Program-made: the position numbers and the translations under genes
Origin: Asterias amurensis
Taxonomy: Eukaryota; Echinodermata; Asteroidea; Forcipulatida; Asteriidae
Direction: 5' to 3'
Assembly (NCBI RefSeq): GCF_032118995.1
Contig: NC_092665.1
Span: 14,962,012 to 15,026,011 of the forward strand
Length of the DNA: 64,000 nt
Shown here: positions 1 through 10,558 of the stretch, in pieces
Layout of the letters: each line of letters starts with the position of its first letter
Numbering within the stretch: the stretch's first letter is position 1
Notes under the pieces: model-generated
Database searches by the model: none
What the model was told of the DNA's origin: nothing
What the model saw: the letters and a program-made list of their open reading frames with translations, nothing else

Positions 1-7
1 CAACTTC

Positions 8-226
8 AAGTTTGTGACCTAGAACAATTTTCAAGGGGATTGATGTTTTAGCAAGGAAGCATTTTCTATTTTGTCTCCTTGTGCTTGGTTGTACACTTTC
101 AAACACTTCACACTGATGGCCTGTTTTTTCCCCTGATTGACAAAAGGGATCTGCAAGTTTGATCTGCAAGTTTGTGACTTTGAACAATTGTCAAGAGGAT
201 TGGTGTATTACCAAGGGATTTATCTT
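8..226 (+). repeat. Two ~55-bp direct repeats
   Basis: Copies at about 8-62 and 172-226 share GTTTGTGAC, GAACAATT, TCAAG.GGATTG and CCAAGG-type blocks. They look like a small degenerate duplication. Confidence 0.5.
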
Positions 227-314
227 GAGGAGAAATTCAGCCCTTTTAATCTAGACCCTAGAAGTAGGACGTCTTATTTGCTTCGTCCAGTGATTCTTAA
301 CAGCTGAGTAAACC

Positions 315-432
315 ATGAGATTTAATCACTCCACCGTTCGGTCTACCGGTCATGCCAATCAGTCCGAAGCACAGACTGCTAAACCCAGGGGACGAGATGA
401 AGTCAAAGTTTGGATTTGTAGTCAACAATCAG
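315..432 (+). other. Candidate upstream exon (weak)
   Basis: An ATG at 315 opens a 39-codon frame that ends in CAG|GTAAAG at 432/433. The leftover phase (one base) would join in frame to the 10559 acceptor of the RhoGEF gene. CpG-containing sequence around the ATG and a TTCTTAACAG acceptor-like site just upstream also fit an exon. No homology is recognised and chance is a fair explanation. It competes with the 4776-4797 candidate as 5' exon. Confidence 0.2.
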
Positions 433-675
433 GTAAAGCGATAAAATCCACTCTAAAAGCATAGCCTATTTCTACCTCCAGAATCCCTGGTGAAAGCAAG
501 ACTTCTTTCATTGAAGTGGTGATCTTTAATGGTGACACAACTCATTGATATTACTAAAACATTAAAAGATGAAAATGTGTGTTAACTTTTGTACCGGGGA
601 TAAAGAATATAATTTGCTCTTAGTATTTTAATAAAATAAGCACTGTGTACTTTCCCGAGTTCTGTGAGCAAATTT

Positions 676-762
676 TCCGGGCAAATCACTCGGTTGGGAC
701 TCGAACCCACAACCTTTGCATTGGTAGTGCAGATGTCTAACCACTAGATCTGGTACTCCCAT
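676..762 (-). repeat. tRNA-derived SINE head
   Basis: Read on the minus strand it has an A-box-like TAGTGGTTAGACATCTG and a B box GGTTCGAGTCCC at tRNA spacing. Its flank to about 840 matches the body of the SINE at 50800-51070 (GTAGAGGTTGATATT). It is a retroposed tRNA-like unit, not a functional tRNA. Confidence 0.65.
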
Positions 763-1293
763 AGCAGCGGTAGAGGTTGATATTGTGTTTGAAAAATCCT
801 TCAAAGCTCCAAGGCAGCTTTGGGCTGTATAGACGATGTGACCTATGTTTACATTCCAACCGCCTTCCGTTGACAAAACACTGTACACGTCAAAAAGACG
901 CGTAGTCATGGTAAGATTGCATGTACTTTCTAGCTGGCTGCCAAAACACAAAGGTTTTGCCCGGCGGTATGCGCGCGAATCATGTTCTGGTTTTCGAGTG
1001 ACGTCAGAGGTCACATCATCTATACTCTAGGGAGCTGAGAAAGATTACTGTATGTTTACCTGAATATTAGAGGCCCAATGATGTATAAAGTGTACTAGTA
1101 GTGCCAATGTGAAGTGCATTTTGTAAAATGGGCATTTATATCTTGAGGGTATGCCCTTGACTTGTTCAAAGTGACTAGCCAGAAGGACCAGGTAGCTCGT
1201 CATTTTCCTAGTCCACTTGGGCCATATTTCATATCGAAACAGTAGGGATGCTTTTCAACACTGAACTAGCCACCCAGACGACTTGGGAGAATG

Positions 1294-1511
1294 GACCCTT
1301 CCCATGAAATATGCTAATCACATTCACGCATGCTTACAGACCCTGTTGGTTGGCAAACGCCATAGAGTTGTGCACTAAGCAGACACGCAATCGCGTCTGC
1401 GTCACGCACCCATTAGCTGTGTACAAAACAGCGCGATGTTCCCTCATTTTGCCAACCAAAACGTTAGTGCGCACGCGCTATGTGCAATTTACATATTTCA
1501 TGGGAAGGGTC
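1294..1511. repeat. Inverted-repeat MITE
   Basis: Termini GACCCTTCCCATGAAATATG and its reverse complement (CATATTTCATGGGAAGGGTC) bound 218 bp. It is non-coding. Confidence 0.75.
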
Positions 1512-2068
1512 TATTTTGAGTGGTCCTTGTGTGTTCCAATTAGCATTTGGCCTGCGGACCACTGTTATGGGAGACAATGTTAGTTTGTTATTGTTATTAA
1601 TAAGTATGAAGTTTTCAATTCTATAATAATAATAACAGTCCTGAAGCAGTAAATGATCCTTAGAGTTTGGGCAAAGGCAATGTATTATTGGGGACTAGCT
1701 TATAAAATGCCCTGCAGTTTTTTTGTTTTTTTTTCACAATTGAATACATCGATATAGGCCTACACAGTGCTTTGTTTGTCTTGAGTTTATTGAATTTGCC
1801 CGGCAGTATTGATACACAAAGCCCCGCCATAAAATCATTGGGTCATGACCAAGGGCTTCAATTGCTGAGAAAATTAACAAGAGTTAGACCCCAGGGGCAT
1901 GTACATGTAGCTCAAAATATTCACTGGGACCAGAATTGATTTTACGAGACCTGAGTCAAAATATTACACAGTGAAGTACTATTGTTCACATAAATATAAA
2001 AAAACAAGACCGGGACTTGTCAAGTGGTAAGCCTACTGGCCCCGACAATAAACTCACTGGCCTCTGGG

Positions 2069-2400
2069 TAGTCTTGGTTGAAGACTCTCCTGGATTTGTC
2101 ACAAGAGAGCGCGCTATCACCCCCAACGCGCTATCAACCACGAACCGCTATCCGAGAACCGCTATCACAGGAGAGTCTTGGCACATTCGTTAAATCTCCC
2201 CCCAAAATCGGGGGGAAACATAATGCGCGTGCAAAGGTTTCCCGCAGAGCCCGCCCCTTTTTGGGGGGGAGATTTAACGAATGTGCCAAGACTCTCCTGT
2301 GATAGCGGTTCTCGGATGATAGCGGTTCGTGGTTGATAGCGCGTTGGGGTGATAGCGCGCCCTGTTGTGACAAATCCAGGAGAGTCTTGAACCAAGACTA
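2069..2400. mobile_element. Foldback MITE with 9-bp target duplication (MULE-like)
   Basis: It is almost wholly palindromic, with arms of ~150 bp. Termini are TAGTCTTGGTT and AACCAAGACTA. A perfect 9-bp direct repeat GCCTCTGGG abuts both ends (2060-2068 and 2401-2409). Nine-bp duplications are typical of Mutator-like transposases. Arms also contain short direct repeats (CGCTATC and GACTCTCC units). No transposase lies inside, so it is non-autonomous. Confidence 0.85.
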
Positions 2401-2570
2401 GCCTCTGGGCTGTGGTCTAGAGTCAATTTCAAGCCCTCGGCCTACAGGGTACTTAGTACATGTTGTCATTGTACGCTACCGCTGCCTAGTGAGGAGCATT
2501 AGGCCTTTTTAATTTGAAAACAATTAGCACAAATTAACTGGAATGACAGCAATCAATACAAATACCTTAA

Positions 2571-2940
2571 AGGAACACGTTGCCTTGGATCGGTCGAGTT
2601 GGTCTTTGAAAAGCGTGTGTAACCGTTTGTTATGAAATGCATGGGTAAAAAGATTATTGTAAAAGTAGAATACAATGATCCACACAAACATGCCTCGAAA
2701 TTGCACGGTTTTCCTTTTACCTCGTCGACTAACACGGTCGGCCATTTATGGGTTGACTCCATAAATGGCCGACCGTGTTGGTTCGCACAGTAAAAAGAAA
2801 ACCTCGCAATTTTTAGGCAAACCTGTGTGGATCATTGTATTCTACTTTTAAAACATCTTTCAAACCATATGCATTTTATAAAAAATTGTTACAAACGCTT
2901 TTCATAGACCAACTCGTCCGATCCAAGGCAACGTGTTCCT
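2571..2940. mobile_element. Foldback MITE with TTAA target duplication
   Basis: Termini AGGAACACGTTGCCTTGGAT and its reverse complement are flanked by TTAA at 2567-2570 and 2941-2944. The 370 bp fold end to end around a centre near 2740-2775 (GGCCATTTATGG/CCATAAATGGCC). It would form a long hairpin if transcribed. Confidence 0.85.
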
Positions 2941-2971
2941 TTAACAGATTACATGGCCGTGTACATTTTAA

Positions 2972-3310
2972 AGGCAGTGGACACTATTGGTAATTACTCA
3001 AAATATTTATTAGCTTAAAACCTTACTTGGTAACGAGTAATGGGGAGAGGTTGGTAGTGTAGAACATTGTGAGAAACAGCCCCCTCTGAAGTGAATTTGA
3101 TACCTCAGATTTAGAATTTGAGGTCTCGAAATCAAGCAACTGAAAGCACACAACTTCGTGTGACAAGGGTGTTTGTTCTTTCATAGTTATCTCGCAGCTT
3201 CGACGATCAATTGAGCTCAAATTTTCACAGGTTTGTTATTTTATGCATATGTTGAGATATATTAAGTGAGAAGACTGGTCTTTGACAATTGACAATAGTG
3301 TCCAGTGTCT
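2972..3310. mobile_element. TTAA-type MITE, GGACAC family
   Basis: Ends AGGCAGTGGACACTATTG / CAATAGTGTCCAGTGTCT sit between TTAA at 2968-2971 and 3311-3314. It shares its internal sequence with the copies at 35912 and 37832. Confidence 0.85.
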
Positions 3311-3682
3311 TTAACACTCTTTTTCCTGTCCTAACAACAACAAAAACCCAGGGGTTTCTTTCTGAGGCAGCCTGATTAAAATATAATCAAATATTTATTG
3401 TTTTGGCCTGAATGAGCAGTGGCAAGTACTCTTTCTCACCAATGCAAACTATAAAAAAGATATTTCTGAGTCACCCTCATTAAATACAAAGATTTTTTGT
3501 TTTAGTCTAAATGACTTCAAATCAGTGTACACTCTTTCTCACCAGTCGTAACTATAAAAGTACCAGCTCTTTCTGAGACAGCCTCGGTTTAATGAAAGAT
3601 TTATTGCTTTGGTCTAAATTAATTCAAAGTAGTGTAATGTATCACTCTTCTCACCAGTTCTGACTATAAAAAACAGCTTTTT

Positions 3683-3684
<2 letters not shown>

Positions 3685-3729
<45 letters not shown>
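3685..3729 (+). repeat. (TAA)n microsatellite
   Basis: About 15 uninterrupted TAA units. Confidence 0.95.
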
Positions 3730-3967
3730 GCCAGCCTCATTATTATAATCTAAGATTTACTTTTTTGGCCTAAATGACTTCAAAGCAGTGTACACTCTTT
3801 CTCACTACTCCTGATTGTACAACAAAAAACAGCTCTTTAATAATAACAGTTACTTCTGTTTCTCAACAATGCTACTACGAAAAAAATCTTTCAGAGCCAT
3901 CCTAAATACATCAAAGATTTATTGTTTTTGCCTCAATTAATTCAAAGTAGTACAATGTATGCACTTT

Positions 3968-4137
3968 CAGGCCTGATACTTCACGGAGGCAACCGTTGCC
4001 TCCGTGTCCCCTGGTCATTGCCTTGGTGCCCTTGAAATGCTCCAGTACGAATTTGCAATTTCATCATTGGCTGCCCTTTACCAAGAAGAAAATGCCTTGG
4101 TGCCCTTGCCCTTTCAAAAACGAAGCATACAGCCCTG
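3968..4137. repeat. Dispersed ~165-bp repeat, copy 1
   Basis: Begins near GCCTGATACTTCACGGAGGC and ends TTTCAAAAACGAAGCATACAG. It is highly similar to 13545-13707. Internal CCTTGGTGCCCTTG occurs twice. Confidence 0.75.
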
Positions 4138-4775
4138 CACTCTCTCTAACTAGGCAGTCCTAACAAATAACCTCTTTCTGATCCTCATTATTAGCCATTA
4201 TGAGATACACTTGTACTTGACTCATTATAATAGCACCACTAAGTAAGTTTGGGTAAATTTGTTTGTATGACACCAATCATAATATTATCAATATTCTCCC
4301 TTATTAAGTCTGACTTCCGATTTTTTTCCCCCGGAAAATTCTGAAAATTGTGAATAAACGGCCTAAAAGTAAAGCCTACATCATATTTAGGTCAGTTAGA
4401 CCTTGTACCCAATAAAAATGTTCCTGTTTTATTTATTCCGAGGGGTAAATATCATGCCTTCTACACCCAATCCAAACAATGCACTCCTATACTGTCCACC
4501 AGGCACCATAAGCACAAAAAGGCTAATTAAAATACCCAAGATTTATTGTTTAGGCCTTAATGACTTTTGTAGAGCAGTGTGCATATTAAATGAGATCATT
4601 TCTATGGCAGCATCCACGTGTCTGCTGCGGTGAGTCATCCACACTTATGCGGTCCTCGGTCGTCGGCGGTTTTATTAATAAACATCGAGGAAACTCACAG
4701 AGACCGATATTCAAGGAATCTCTACTTGGCTGTGATGGAACATGGATGTCTGTGTAGGTTCTTGCGGAATCAGTC

Positions 4776-4797
4776 ATGAAGGATTCTGGATTAGCTG
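4776..4797 (+). other. Candidate first coding exon of the RhoGEF
   Basis: An ATG at 4776, with an in-frame TAG ten codons or fewer upstream, reads seven codons (MKDSGLA) and then meets a good donor, G|GTAAGG, at 4797/4798. Spliced to the acceptor at 10558/10559 it reads on in frame through ECDT into the ATG at 10570, giving a 2004-aa product. The preceding ~150 bp is comparatively CpG-rich and repeat-poor, as a 5' UTR/promoter might be. The phase match has a one-in-three chance probability, so RNA evidence is needed. Confidence 0.35.
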
Positions 4798-5054
4798 GTA
4801 AGGGCTTTCAGCGCAAGGTGTTTTTGTGTGGGGTGTTTCGTTGTAAATGGATGAGTTTTATGTAGTTTGTCGTTTTGGAATTACTATGTAATGTTATGTT
4901 TGTACTAGGCCAAGTGTTCTTAGTCTACCTTCACTACTACATGTACCTGCAAACCACACTGTGTAGTGTATGCATGATGTTTGTGTATATTAGGCAGGCC
5001 TTGAAGTTTGAACTGAGCTCTTGAAGTAGCCTTGTCCAAGGTTCTTTACACAAC

Positions 5055-5294
5055 CACCGACCCGCTCTGAATTCACAAAATGCATAGATACTATACTGCA
5101 TAACAGTACTTGATACCGTGGGGCCGAAGCATGATTTTTCGAGGTATCAACGAGGTTACAATGAGGTGATGCGGCCTCGTTGTATGAGGTACAGCAACCT
5201 CGAAAAACCATGCTTTGACCCCATGGTATCAAGTACTGTTATGTACCATGCAGTAAAGTATCTATGCATTTCGTGAATTCAGAGCGGGCCGGTG
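5055..5294. repeat. Palindromic MITE
   Basis: Arms of ~100 bp with CCCGCTCTGAATTCAC and ACAGTACTTGATACC are mirrored around 5170. It is non-coding. Confidence 0.8.
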
Positions 5295-5319
5295 CTTGCG
5301 TAAATGTAAATTTTTATTG

Positions 5320-5484
5320 GCCTTGAATTGCGCTCTTGAAGGGGCACAGCAATTTTCCTCTTGTTAGGGGCACTCTGTAAGGAAAATGTCAATTTCTATT
5401 GGCCTTGAACTGCCCTCTTGAAGGGGCACAACAATTTTTCTCTGGAAAGGTGCACTTCTTTGAAGAAAATTTTAATTTGTATTG
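5320..5484. repeat. Tandem pair of an ~82-bp dispersed repeat
   Basis: Two adjacent copies begin GGCCTTGAAYTGC and carry CTCTTGAAGGGGCAC. Related pieces lie at 7420-7590 (inverted), 21045-21170 and 46220-46370. Confidence 0.65.
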
Positions 5485-5766
5485 GAACTTAGCAAATGGC
5501 ACCACAGCAAAAGCACAGGGCACTGTGACAATTGATGTGGGTGTCGTGGGTTATTTTGAGGCCTAAATACGTCAGAGCGAATTACGTGGGTAGCATTGTC
5601 TGAGATGTTTTGATCGTTCAGGGTATTTCCTTGTGCGTAGTGCAGCTTTTGAAAAGGTATTGAATAATATTGAAATTGTGTGGCTATGAAACTGGAACCG
5701 GAAATACAGTTCCCTCCCACTTTTGCATTCTAAACTAGGCATCTATACTTTGAAAGTCTTAGAGCC

Positions 5767-6147
5767 TAAGCTTGGGCGATATCAAATTATTTTATTCACG
5801 ATATATCGCCGATAATATATCGCGATATTCGATATAATCGCGATTAATTAAATTTGACATCATCAGTCTTCAAACTCCCAGTGAAAGTTGTAGAAGAGAC
5901 AATCATAGCATAAGAGAGGTGTTATAATGACCTATTCTTCTGGTTTTACTCCAAACCTATGGGGTGCAAGATGTCTCAGCTAGGAAATACATCGCGATAT
6001 TGCGATACTAAATCGATATCGCAATATATCGCGATATATCGCAATATATCGCGATATATCGATATTTCGATTAAAACCAAATCGAACCGATATCGAAATC
6101 GTTTCCAAATTAATATCGCGATAATATCGTGATATCGCCCAAGCTTA
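5767..6147. mobile_element. Inverted-repeat MITE rich in CGATAT, with 8-9-bp target duplication
   Basis: Termini TAAGCTTGGGCGATATC and the reverse complement are flanked by direct TTAGAGCC(T) (5759-5767 and 6148-6156). If the T is counted in the element the duplication is 8 bp, as in hAT transposons. Subterminal DNA is a long run of ATATCG units. Confidence 0.8.
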
Positions 6148-6159
6148 TTAGAGCCTTCA

Positions 6160-6300
6160 ATGTAAACAGCGGTGAGACTGCAGGCTTGCAATTACAAGGT
6201 TGTGGGTTAGAATCCTACCAAGTTTACCACTGATTTCACAATGACTAGAATAGTTTTCGTCTAGTTAGTGAATCAAAATTTCTTGATGTGCAATTATGGT
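6160..6300 (+). repeat. tRNA-like SINE family A, copy 1
   Basis: Shares GACTTGCAATCACAAGGTTG-like sequence, a degraded B box (GGGTTAGAATCC) and the tail GATTTCACAATGACTAGAATA with copies at 17450-17600 and 61825-61990. Confidence 0.65.
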
Positions 6301-7159
6301 TTTATGTTTTTATGAGACAGATTGGCATGTTGCCAGCTTGGTGTTTACATTGTACATGATCCCCTTGTGTGAGTTTGCGAAGTTCCCTTGATAATCTTTT
6401 GCGGCGGTGCGCCTTGTCTGCTGACGTTTGACATTTTGTTGGGTCATTTTAGGGTCCTGCGCCTTGTCCACCGAGCGTCTTATCCGCAGGAAAAAAACTT
6501 GGTACACTTACATACTTGTATTACATGTGGGACATGCACCAAACCTTGTTGAAGCAAGGAGCAGTTGATCCTATAATAACATTGACATCTGGTAAAAAAA
6601 TTGATGCCCTGGATAAAGAGGTGGGTGGGGGAAGCTTGGCTAATGGCTCATGTATCTATTTTTCTTAGGATAATTTTTGGTTGCATTTCGTTTGTTTTTA
6701 TAATTATTACTTTTCCTTTCTTTGTGGATTTGTTACTTCCCTCTTTTTGTTTTGACTGACTATTATTAACAAAGAGTCTTCTGTATTGATATAATAATGG
6801 TACCCAGTTCTTATACTGGTAGAGCTTTTCAGATTTGTCTTAAGACAATCCACTACATGTAGACAAGAAAATTCACTAAACCAAGAAATACTTTTTAACA
6901 GCGAGACCATTTCTACATTTTATTTTTGTTTCTGTCTGAATTGTCTTGAGTGAGGGTCTGTAATTGAAAAGATATATTTAGTCAATTAGCTCATTTAAAA
7001 AAAGGGTAGGACCACCCGGCAAGTTTGGTTCTGAGCTTGCTGGTCCAGTCAGTAGTTCAGTAGGTTTTTCACAATTTGTTATTTAGCCTATTAAAATTGA
7101 AAGACAGAAGGCGTGACTTTACTGGTCCAGTGATTATGCCTCAATCACTGGCCCCAAGC

Positions 7160-7325
7160 CTGTAGTCCAGTGTAAAGTTGAATCCTTATCAAAGAGAAAC
7201 TATAAATATAAATGTAAATTTTAAACTTGCTGGGTACAACCATGAGTAAAATCTTGTTTGAAAAGAGCCAGTTTGGTCTCGACGTTTCGAACAGTATACT
7301 CTGAGACGTCTTCAGGAGAAGATTT
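7160..7325. repeat. Dispersed repeat with GACGTTTCGAACAGTATACT motif
   Basis: It carries GGGTACAACCATG, a CTTTTGA-type segment and the motif GACGTTTCGAACAGTATACT then CTTCAGGAGAA. Related copies: 9633-9803, 21237-21330 (inverted), 26205-26315, 29020-29135, 30160-30262 (inverted), 49635-49705 and 50440-50600. Confidence 0.65.
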
Positions 7326-8088
7326 ACATTAAAGCACAGAAGGTGTTTTTCACTTGATTGTGTCTTTCTAAAAAAAAAAATGCATGGACTTTTTCTCAAA
7401 ACGATAAATATATAAACACATGCCTCCAAATTTTCCTACAGCACCCACAACAATTGGCGTGGTGCCCTCTGCTTTTGCTGTGCTGCCCTCTGCAAAGTTC
7501 CAATACAATTTTACAACTTTCCTCATAGTGCCCCTTACCGGAGAGAAATTGCTGTGCCCCTTCAAGAACGAAATTCAAGGCCAATAAATATGCATTATAA
7601 TTCTTGTAATTGGCATAAATATTCATAATGATATCGCCAGACGGTTCTCCCCACTTTGTGAGGGACCCCAGCTGGCTGTCGGGTCCAAAGGACATGTGTT
7701 CCTGAGATCAATAACAGAACCTTACCAAGTGAACCAACTGATATCATAAAAAGAATCATGCCCCACTCGGTGGACTAGCTGAGAAAACCAGTAATTGACT
7801 TTCAACTGTGAATTTTAACAGCGACTGCAGGAGTTTGGACGACGAAATGGAAAACATAATGTGTGCAATGGCTGGAACATGTTTGCATTATGTTGATGTT
7901 TAGGGACGGCGTTCGATTTTGATGAGTCCACTATGTAGGATATTGCTTGTTCATTAGTAATGAATCAGATTGTGTGTATTAACATAATCAGTTGTCTAAA
8001 TTGTAAGTGGTAATTTACTATTAATTTATTACTGCGTTTCTGACAGTTTGGTTTTGACAACTTAACTTTGGCTTTTGTTTGGTGTTAC

Positions 8089-8445
8089 AAGTGTTACATG
8101 TCTCATGGTTTTTTTTTTCACTTTTGGTTTTCGATTCTTAAGGGAAAGTAAATCTTTGATATTTTTGAGCTGTTTGATTGTTTGTTTTAGTCCTATTAAT
8201 ATAGATAATATACAATGAAACTAAAATGTGAACATTTCATTTCAAAAGGTGGTTGTGTTTTTTAAAATTGTTTGGGTAAGTGTTACATGTCTCATGTTTT
8301 TTTTCACTTTTGGTTTTCGATCCTTAAGGGAAAGTAAATCTTTGATTTTTTTGAGCTGTTTGATTGTTTGTTTTAGTCCTATTAATATATTTAATATACA
8401 ATGAAACTAAAATGTGAACATTTCATTTCAAAAGGTGGTTGTGTT
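8089..8445 (+). repeat. Tandem duplication, ~170 bp x2
   Basis: 8089-8266 and 8279-8445 are nearly identical (GTGTTACATGTCTCATG to TTTCAAAAGGTGGTTGTG). The low divergence suggests a recent duplication. Confidence 0.85.
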
Positions 8446-8664
8446 TTTGAGATATCGCCAAAAATTTGGAGCGGTTATGTCCACAAAAGAAGAATAATCC
8501 ATGACTGGAATTATCTGAGAAATGTTTCCTGCGGAATGCTTCACAGATTGAAATATTTTCAAATTCTTCTTTAAAACCCCATTCCTTTCAAGGAAGTTGT
8601 TTCTTAAAATATTACACTTTATCAAGAGCTGCAGCGCTTCTTACCGTGTCAGTTTTTATGAGTA

Positions 8665-8753
8665 TGGGTTAGGGTATAGGGTTAAGGGTTAGGGTTAAGG
8701 GTTAGGGTTAAGGGTTAGGGTTAAGGGTTAGGGTTAGGGTTAGGGTCAGGGTT
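8665..8753 (+). repeat. Interstitial telomere-like repeat
   Basis: Alternating GGGTTA and GGGTTAA units over ~88 bp, ending with pure TTAGGG. The metazoan telomere repeat is TTAGGG. It is bordered by a TTAA-type MITE end at 8764-8796. Confidence 0.9.
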
Positions 8754-8823
8754 AATTAATTTTCGGAGTAATTACCAAAGGTAGACCGTCCCTTTAACTA
8801 TTACAAGATGTGTTTCTTTTGCA

Positions 8824-8848
8824 TTGTTGTTGTTGTTGTTGTTGTTGT
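8824..8848 (+). repeat. (GTT)n microsatellite
   Basis: About eight GTT units followed by poly-T. Confidence 0.9.
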
Positions 8849-9632
8849 TTTTTGGGTTTTTTTAGGGGGGAGGTATAAATGTACATGTGGGCGTTCATTT
8901 CTACATCTGTTGTGTTGCATTGATCCTGTTTTAGTAATTAACAGCTTGAGTTGCCGTTGCCTTACTGACTACGACCTCGAGTGGATTGAATTGTGAGAAA
9001 GGTGTGTTTTGTGGTTTTTGCAAACTGAACATCGAGCGATCATTTCTACATCTGTTTGTGTTGCATTGATCTTGTTCTTATAATTAACAGGTTGAATTGC
9101 CTTACTGACGAACGATTATGTGTGGGTTGAGTTGTGAGAAAAGGGGGTTTTGTATTGTTGTTGTCTGCTCACATGTACTTCCACTTTTCTCTTACTGATG
9201 AATTGGAACGCTTGTGTATTCACATGCTGCGATGAATGATTGATCCGAACAAATTCAATGGACTCTAGTGGTTGAGTCATCGAACAGGGTTTTTGTTCGT
9301 TGGGGCTCGGTGTGCCATTGCAGGGGGAAGCCCTTCTCATTACCTTGTACAGCATCGGGATGACATTGGGCGGCGTTTAAATTTAGTAATTTAAACCGAT
9401 TGATACACTTGTTTTGCGTATTGGATGATTTTGGATAGAATTTGACCATGGAGGAAGGAAGTTGGTCTGACACTTAAAGGTGTTTTGCTTGATTGGTAAG
9501 GATTGAAAACTAAATTTTGGTTTGAAAACTGACTGATGTACGAATTATTTCCCTCTGAAAGGAGGTCATATTTAGGATTTGAAACTTTGCGTGGTGGAAA
9601 TACGATATGGAAAGGTTTGCGGTAAAGAACAC

Positions 9633-9803
9633 CATGTAATGACTATCTCTAATGAGTTGGGGTGGTTCTGAAAAGAACCGTTGGTTTAACTCGACGTTTC
9701 GATCAGTATGCTCTGATCGTCTTCTGGAGAAAAGTTTGCAATAAAAAATATGTAAAAAAAATTCTCAGAACCACCCCAACTCATTAGAGATAGTCATAAC
9801 ATG
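9633..9803. mobile_element. MITE with 39-bp inverted termini
   Basis: Termini CATGTAATGACTATCTCTAA and the mirrored end at 9803 differ by one base over ~39 bp. The interior is the GACGTTTCGATCAG motif of the repeat described at 7160. Confidence 0.8.
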
Positions 9804-10558
9804 AGGTAATATTTGAGAAATCTGTCACAAAACCGGAGAAAAACGTAACACCGGATTTCGATCAAGTTGAAGACAATGTGTTTTGCATGCTGAAAACTGT
9901 GCATTGTTTTTCACAACTTTACTCTGGATGCGCTCACCGGATTAAGCCCAATTTTTCACTGGTGTATTATTTCATGCATGCGTAAAGTCAATCACACAAA
10001 ACATGAACACTGTATACGAATATTCTACCAATCCTGCATAATACTATTAACCATACTTTAACTAAGTAACTTAAACCGATTTTCTTATGCTTCGCTTGGT
10101 TTGCATACTTGATGCTCTCAGAGTAAGTCTGACACTTCTGTGTGGTTTTGGGTAACTATGCACTCTACATTGTTCAATATTTGAACTGCTTGCTTTTATT
10201 TACACTGTAGACACGCATACATTAGTAAATGAATTGACTCACGTAAATGTGTATGACATGTGACATTAATTGATGCGATAGAATCAATAGCTACATGTGC
10301 TGGAACATTGTTTCTCATTTGTACACAATGTATATTAACCATACATGTGTATGCATGATAGGCCCTACTCGTTGTAAAATCTATATTAGTTGACATGCGT
10401 CCGCACAATCATTGAGTATTGCATACAGTTTAACCTTTGGCAAAACGGGGCCGAGAACAGTGCCCTGCCCTCTCAAAGATGGAACTCCAGGCCTGCTTTT
10501 GTGAATGTTGTTTACACAAGGACTGGTATTCTAATCCTCGTTTTATTTCATTCCCCAG

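Noticed and set aside
8665..8753. A chromosome end
   Set aside because: The TTAGGG block is short, mixed with TTAAGGG and flanked by ordinary sequence on both sides.
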